From: an uncultured Verrucomicrobiales bacterium
Lineage (GTDB): Bacteria > Verrucomicrobiota > Verrucomicrobiae > Limisphaerales > CANJSG01
DNA: 7,030 nucleotides
NCBI GenBank assembly: GCA_946480965.1
Contig: CAMLMI010000246.1
Span: 1 to 7,030 of the forward strand
Direction of reading: 5' to 3'
In this document: positions 1 through 6,200 of the stretch, in pieces
How the letters are laid out: every line of letters begins with the position of its first letter
How positions within the stretch are numbered: position 1 is the stretch's first letter
Program-made: the position numbers and the translations under genes
The notes under the pieces: model-generated
Database searches by the model: none
The model's input: the letters and a program-made list of their open reading frames with translations, nothing else
Told to the model about the DNA's origin: nothing

Positions 1-99
1 CTCGGAATCGATCCAGTAGAAGTCGAGCGTCTTGTCGGCGACGCCGGCGAAGGTGCGGATGGCCGAGCCGATCGCGAGCAGGGTGATCAGGAGCTTCAT
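1..99 (-). CDS. Partial N-terminus of a secreted MBL-fold (ComEC-like) metallohydrolase
   Basis: The reverse strand is open from an ATG at 99..97 to the window edge: 33 codons, and the rest of the gene lies outside. The translation starts MKLLITLLAIGSAIRTFAGV, a short positive N-terminus, a hydrophobic core and a small-residue end, which fits a Sec signal peptide of about 18-21 residues. It is followed by ADKTLDFYWIDSE. From family knowledge, a strand of the type 'L-x-[FI]-Y-[FW]-I-D-x-E-G-G' opens secreted metallo-beta-lactamase-fold hydrolases related to the ComEC C-terminal domain, which are common in Verrucomicrobiota, Planctomycetota and Acidobacteriota. The zinc-binding HxHxDH motif would lie downstream and cannot be checked here. 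No clear Shine-Dalgarno sequence precedes the ATG. The gene diverges from the giant propeller gene across 174 bp. The reading frame is well supported; the family call rests on about a dozen residues. Confidence 0.6.
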   Translation of the reverse strand, partial: MKLLITLLAIGSAIRTFAGVADKTLDFYWIDSE

Positions 100-118
100 G
101 GTGGAAGGACGCTAGCGG

Positions 119-277
119 ATGGCGGGTTGGTTACAAACGGGATCGCAAGGGGGGCCAACCGCCGGCCGCAGTTTTCTCGTTTGCCTTCCGGCCCATCAAC
201 CGGCACTAACCCTGCGTCCCAAGCGAGGGTTAGACCCGTTCAAACCACCATTCTTCCGGAGAGAAAACCAACCATGA
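119..277 (+). CDS. Doubtful 52-codon upstream leader ORF overlapping the giant gene's start (ATGA)
   Basis: An ATG at 119 opens 52 codons and stops at the TGA at 275..277, so it overlaps the start codon of the giant gene by ATGA. A Shine-Dalgarno-like GGAAGGA lies at 103..109, with nine bases between its end and the ATG. The predicted peptide begins MAGWLQTGSQ, ends RRENQP, and resembles no family I know. Its codon use is unlike the neighbour: it contains TTA twice (131..133 and 230..232) and CTA once (206..208). These codons are absent from the giant gene over at least its first 1,260 codons. The CTA and the second TTA sit in the two arms of the inverted repeat at 206..233. It may be a translationally coupled leader peptide or a chance frame. 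The ATGA overlap is weak evidence, because any start codon followed by Lys (AAG) creates that tetranucleotide. Confidence 0.2.
   Translation: MAGWLQTGSQGGPTAGRSFLVCLPAHQPALTLRPKRGLDPFKPPFFRRENQP
130..158 (-). promoter_or_regulatory. Candidate sigma70-type promoter for the divergent minus-strand gene
   Basis: Read on the reverse strand, TTGGCC (158..153, four of six matches to the -35 consensus) is followed after exactly 17 bases by TGTAAC (135..130, four of six matches to the -10 consensus). Transcription would begin near 123 and leave a leader of about 24 bases before the ATG at 99. Spacing and placement are good, but the match quality is only moderate and there is no experimental support. 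Confidence 0.3.
206..233. repeat. Perfect 8-bp inverted repeat with a 12-bp spacer upstream of the giant gene
   Basis: CTAACCCT (206..213) is the exact reverse complement of AGGGTTAG (226..233). The centre-to-centre distance is 20 bp, about two helical turns, as in many dimeric operator sites. In RNA the same arms would form a stem in the 5' leader, ending 40 bases before the ATG at 274. The right arm can instead pair locally: GGGT (227..230) with ACCC (234..237). A poor promoter-like pair, TTGCCT (181..186) and CACTAA (204..209) with 17-bp spacing, overlaps its left edge. Operator or leader hairpin are both possible. Confidence 0.4.
258..263 (+). promoter_or_regulatory. Ribosome binding site that fixes the start of the giant gene at 274
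   Basis: GGAGAG lies ten bases before the ATG at 274, an acceptable Shine-Dalgarno core and spacing. The frame is also open upstream to a TTG at 127. That longer start would add 49 residues with no signal peptide character, would bury the signal peptide, and has no comparable ribosome binding site. The 274 start is therefore chosen. Confidence 0.65.
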
Positions 278-3200
278 AGCTTCCGAGTCCTCTGTTTGTC
301 GGTTTGGCCCTGTGCGCGGCCGGATTGCTGGGCGTCTCCGCTCTGGGCGCCGCCACGATTCGTTCGGTCGAGGTGGCGGCCGAGGACCTGGTCTACGATC
401 CCGGGACCGACCGCCTCTTTGCGAGCGTGTCGGAGGCAGGAGGCTTCCTTTCGAACAGCATTGTCGCGATCGATCCGGCCTCGGGCACGGTGGTCGGTTC
501 GGTGCGAGTGGGAAGAATCGAGAAGCACGAGGTGTTGGTGAGCTTCCAGAGCGGCAAGTTGGCGCGATCCACCGACGGCCAGTTCCTCTACGTGGCGGTG
601 AGCAACGCCACGACCGTGTCCCGCTACGACATCGCCTCCGGGACGGTCGGCCCCAGCTTTTCGCTGGGGCTGAGCACCCCGTTCAACCGCGCTCTGCGCG
701 TGAGCGACATGGCGGTGGTGCCGGGATCTCCCACCAGTGTGGCAATCGCCAGAACCGAGGATTCCGCTCTCCGAGGAGTCGCCGTCTATGACCACGGTGT
801 TCCCCGCGCCATCAGCACACCCGGCTCTCCCTCGAAGGTGGGCAGGATCGCCTTCGGGGCGGACGGCGAAACCCTCTACGGATACAATTCGAGGGACGCT
901 TCCGGTGAGTTTGTCCGGATGGCGGTCAACGCCTCCGGGGCGACCATCATCGACGAGAGCACCGGGCTGTTGGAAGGGTTGCGGCATGACATTTTCTTCG
1001 GCGGAGGGCTGGTTTTCGGCTCGCAGGGGATCGTGTTGGATCCGGCCACCAAGACGGTGAGAGCCCGGCTGCCGATCGAGGGTGGACTGGTGGCTCCGGA
1101 CCCTGCAAGCGGCCGGGTGTTCACACTCGCCTTCGACCCTTCGGGCCTTCGGGTCCAACCGTTCGACATCGGGACGGGCATCCCGCTGTCGGGGGTGGCG
1201 CTCTCCGAGGCGTCCGCGTTCAAGACGCTCGTGCGCTGCGGCCCCCACGGACTGGCCTACCCCACGCGCGACGGAAAGGTCCACATCGTCAACTCGCCCC
1301 TGCTGTTTCCGGGGGCCGATCGGGCCGATCTGGTCGTTAGCCAAAGCTGGGTGCCGGCCGTCGATGCCGGCGAGCCCTTCGAGGTGTCGGTCACGGTCAG
1401 CAACCGGGGCCCCGACGCGGCGAGGAACATCGTTTTGACCGGCATGGTTCCGGTCCACGGGACATTGGTCTCCATCGCCGAAGACGAAGGGAACTGGGCG
1501 AACGAGAACGGACGGATCGTCGTGCGGCTCGGGGGATTGGGTGCCGGAGAAAGCAGGGCCGTTCGGACGACGTTCGCGGTCCCGTTCGGGGGCTGGAACT
1601 CGAACCATGTCTTCGCGGTGGGCGACGAGTTCGACCCCGATTATCACAACAACGTGGCCATGCCCGAGGTCTTCATCCGCGCCGAGCCGCCGCCGGGAGG
1701 GATCAGCGAATTCCGGCTGCCCACGACAGATTTGGTCTCCGTGCCGGGATTGGGCCGCTTGATCGCCAGCGTGCCTGGCCGAGCGGGAGGAAGGGGAGAT
1801 CGGCTGCTGCGCTTGGATCCGGCCCGAGGGCTCCAGGATGGCATGATCGACGCGGGCCAAGGGCCGGGGAAGATGGCGTTGTCGGAGGACAGCCGTCTCC
1901 TCTACGTGGCCATCAACACCAACCGGTGGATCCGGCGGGTAGATGTCGCCAGCGGGACGCCTGAGCTCGCGTTTCCGCTTGGAGACGGCGGTGTCCCGGC
2001 CAGGCCCTTGTCGGTCGAAGACATGGTGGTGCTTCCCGGCAACCCGAACGCGGTGGCCGTATCCCGGCTGCGGCAAACCGGGACCGCTCCGGGATCGTCG
2101 CTGTCGTTTGAAGCCATGTCCGTGTATGACGACGGAGTGGCGCGGCCGACGACCGGCCGCCCGGAGAACGCCTACTCCTATGGCGACAGTCTCGTGTTCG
2201 GCGAGGACAGTTCGGTCCTCTACGCGCACAACCTGGGCCCCACGGGCTTTTCGCGGTTTTCGATCAACGAGAACGGGGTGGTCCACCTCGATTCCGACGC
2301 CGCCTTGATGGGAAGCTCGACCTCCAATGTCCTCGTGATGGCGGAAGGGCTCGCCTATGGCACGACGGGCAACGTGGCGGACCCGGTCGCCCGGTCCCAC
2401 TTTGGAAAAGTCCCCGGAATGACAAACGCCACTTCCATCGTGTTCGATCCTGGAACGCGCCGGCTCTTCTACCTCCATCGGCCCGGGACCCACTGGATGA
2501 TCACCGCGATCGAAGCGGGCTCCCTGTTGAACCTGGGAAGCGTGGCCCTGCCGGGAGCGACGGGCGTGCCGGGCAGTTTGGTTCGCTGGGGGGCGGACGG
2601 GCTCGCCTTTCGGACGTCCGGCGACCAGCTGTTTCTTCTCCGGACCTCGCTCGTTCCCACCAGCGAGGCGGCGGACCTCGCTTTGTCGGTGGTCGCCAAG
2701 GACGGTTCGGCGACGGCCGGGGACGACTTCGCCTTTACCCTGAGCGTCACCAACACCGGCCCGGGGACGGCTCTGGACGTGGTGCTGACCTCGGAGATCC
2801 CGGCTCCATTCTCCCTCGTGGGAGCGGCCCCGAGCCAGGGCTCCTGGACAAATGAGCCGGGATTGGTTCGCTGCGCCTTGGGAGACTTGGCTCCCGGAAA
2901 CTCGGTTGAAGTGTCGTTCACCGTCGCCGCGACCACGAACGGCCTGTTCGGCTTCGCGTCCCGTGTCGAGGCGACGACCCTGGACCGGACCAACGCGAAC
3001 AACCGCGTCGGGTGGTTGACCTGGGTCGGCGGAGGCGATGCCGGGTCCAGCGCCGATTCCCTTCTGCGGGTCGCGGACATCGCCTCCGATCCCGCGAGCG
3101 GAAGGCTCTACGCAAGCGTGCCCGCCGATTCCGGCCGTTTCGCCAACTCCTTGTTCTGGTTGGATCCGGCGACCCGCGAGGTCGGTGGTCCGTTTCCTGT

Positions 3201-6200
3201 CGGACAGGATCCAAAGCGGCTGGCGGCTTCCTCCGACGGCGGAACCCTCTTCGTGGCGTTGGACGGGATCGGCAGCATCCGACGGTTCGACGTGGCCACG
3301 CGGACCACTGCGGAGGCGTTCAAGGTCCAAAGCGGGAAGCCGGTGGCGGAGATGCGGGTGAATCCGACCAACGCCTCCGAAATCGTGGTCCTCGATTCCG
3401 ACAAGCGAATCGCCCGCTACAACCACGGCGTGAAGGCGCCCAGGGAAGTGACCGGCATGGCCGCCCTGGCGTATCTCGACACCACCGGGGAACTCTTCGC
3501 CGGAGCCAGTGGATTCTATCGGATCGTCTCCCAGGCCGATGGGCTGGTTCGCGGCGAGCAGCTGCCGGCTAGCCCCTCCAGCACCGCGGAACTCAAGTCC
3601 GCGGGCGGACGGCTCTACTTCCAACGCGGCATGGAATGGGATCCCGCAACGAGGCGGGTGATCGCGGTTGCCCCCGGCCCCCAGGCGAATTCGCTGGTGG
3701 AGGCGGCCCCCGCATCCGGCCGGGTCTTCCGGTTGACGCAGGACCCGGGGGCGTTTGGGGAGCCCGTCGTGTGGACCCTCCGGATCTACGATGCCGGCCA
3801 GTCGATCGAGATCGGTGCGCTCCGGGTGCCGGGCCTGGTGGGCACTCCGCTGCGGCTGGTGCGCTGGGGCGCAGAGGGCCTGGCGGTCTGCACCTCCGCA
3901 GGGCAGCTGCTGTTTGTGGGAGGAAACGTTTTGCCGCGAGGGCCGGAGACGGATGTGCGTCTCGATCAACTGGCCTCGGCGGAGACCGCTTCCGCGAACG
4001 TTCCCGTCTCCTTCGCCCTGTCCCTCACCAACGCCGGAACCTCCATCGCCCACGGCCTCGTGGTCACCCAGGCGTTTGTTGGGACCGTGAGCGGCACGGT
4101 CGTTTCAACCACGGCCGGATCCGCGACCATCACCGCCGATGGCGTGACGTGGACGGTGGACCGGCTGGAACCGGGAACCGCCGTTTCAGCGGTGGTCACG
4201 ACCGAGCCGGCCGAGCCCGGATCCTTGATGTCGAAGGCGTGGGTGCGCCATGTGGCCAACGACGCCAAGTGGGCCGACAATGCATGTTGGTCTGTGGTGA
4301 ACGTCGTTCCTCCCGGTTCGGCTCCGGCCTCCATCCGGCTCCGGCTGGCGACCACGGACCTGGCCTTCGATCCCGTTAGACACCGGATCTACGCGTCGAT
4401 TCCCACGGAAAGCGGGCTCGGCGGAAACGCCGTCGCGGCGATCTCGCCCTCGACCGGAAACCTGCTGGACCGCTTCCCCGTGGGATCGCAGCCGGAGCGG
4501 ATCGCGGTGTCGCCGGACGGCAGGCATCTGCGCGTGGCCTTGAAGGGCACAGCGGGCACCAAGCGATTCGATCTCGAAACCGGAGCAGCGGACCAGGACC
4601 ACCCCTTCGACGCTTCGGGCGTCCTCTACCCCATCGAGATGCGGGCGAGTCCGACCGATCCAGAAGTCTTCGCCCTGGCCGTGGGTGGCTTGTTCAGCGG
4701 CTCGCCGCCGGCGGGATCGGTCCTTCTCTACCGGGACGGGATCCAACTCTCCGGCTCCGGCGGTCCCGTGGTCGGACTGAGCTTCTCGGACGACGGCCAG
4801 GTGCTCTTTGGAGGCAACCCGAAGGACGCCTTCGGCCCGGGTTTTTCCCGCATGGTGCTCGCTCCGGGCGGCATCGCCCTCTCCGAGCGGGTCGCGGGCT
4901 TCACCAGCCATCCGGGCCGCGTGCTGCAAAACAATGGCCGCCTCTACGGCGAATCGGGCGAAGTGGTGGACCCCTTTCTTCCGCTCGCCATCGGGGCTCT
5001 GCCGGCCCCGGGTCTGCATGTCTTGGACCGTGGCACGGGGCGGGCGTTCTACCTTGGGTCGTCGGGGGGCGGTCCGGTGAGTCTGACGGTCGTGGACACC
5101 GCCAGCCTGCGGGTCGTGGCCGAAGCCCCGGTCCACGGAGTGGAGGGGCAGCCGGAGACGCTCATCCTGTGCGGTCCGGACCGGCTGGCGTTCCGGACCA
5201 CCAGCAACCAGGTCTTCATCGTCACCAGTCCTGCTGCGGGGGTGGCTCCGCTGGCGCAGGCCGATGTCGGCGTCCGACTGGCCGCCTACCAGGATTTTCA
5301 CGGAGCGTCCGAGACGTTGCGCTTTGTCTTCACGGTGACCAATCAAGGTCCGGCCTCCGCTTCGAACGTGGTCCTGGCGATACGCCCTCCGGTGTCCGTT
5401 ACATCCGCCGCGCTCGTTCCGGAGCCCACCAAGGGCAGCCTGGCTGCAGGGGGCTTCTTGTCGGATCTCGGAGATCTTCCGGCCGGAGGCGCGCGCAGGG
5501 TCGAACTGGCCGTCGGGATCACCAACACCGCCACCTTCTCCGCCTTCGCCAGCGTCTCGTCGGTGCAGCCGGATCCAAACCCGACCGACAACCGGGCCGA
5601 TGCCTCCGTCGATGCCCTCTACTTCCAGCGAGCGGGGAGCGTGCTCGTTCGCGACTGGCCCACGACCTGCCTTGCCTACGACCGGTTGCGCCGCCGGGTC
5701 GTGGCGGGTCAGGCGATCGCCGGCCATGGCGGCAGGATCGTCTTCATCGATCCTGGCACCGCTTCGCAGACCGCCGTGGTCGATGTGGCGGAGGTGCCGG
5801 GCCTGATGAGGGTCTCCGATGACGGCCGCCATCTCCACGTGGCTTCGTTGTCCGGTGGGTCGGTGCGAAGAATCGACCTGACGACCCTGTCCACGGATCT
5901 GCGGTTCGACCTGCCGTTTTCCCAATCGATTTCGGCGATGGCCGTGCTTCCCGGCGATCCGGGGGCCATCGTGGTGAACTACCGGACCGCAGCCGGCTGG
6001 GAAACGGTCGTGTATGACGACGGAGTCCCCCGCAGCCTTTCAATCTCCGGCCTGCAGGCCCGGGACTTGGAGCCGAGCCCGTCGGGCGAAACGCTCTACT
6101 CCTATGGGCCCAACCCCGGAGGCGGCTTCACGGGCGATGTGGTGCGGTTCCGCGTCTCCGACTCGGGATTGACTGCGGAGGGGCAGACCCTTCCGGACCG

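Noticed and set aside
181..209. Plus-strand promoter TTGCCT-17-CACTAA for the giant gene
   Set aside because: The -10 element matches consensus at only two of six positions. Spacing is right, but the evidence is too poor to list it as a promoter.
127..273. N-terminal extension of the giant gene to a TTG at 127
   Set aside because: The added 49 residues have no signal peptide or domain character, would precede and bury a good signal peptide, and lack a comparable ribosome binding site. GGAGAG at 258..263 supports ATG 274.
304..318. Possible lipoprotein box (LALC) in the signal peptide
   Set aside because: Leu at the -1 position is not tolerated in lipoboxes, and the hydrophobic core continues past the Cys, so ordinary signal peptidase I cleavage near residues 25-27 is more likely.
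196..4053. A 1,285-codon open frame on the minus strand, with similar long frames at 4186..5925 and 6040..6894
   Set aside because: All three are in the register where antisense codons are exact reverse complements of the sense codons of the giant gene. Antisense stops then require sense TTA, CTA or TCA, which this GC-ending gene hardly uses. The products are rich in Arg, Gly, Pro and His with no domain pattern, while the sense frame shows clear repeated domains.
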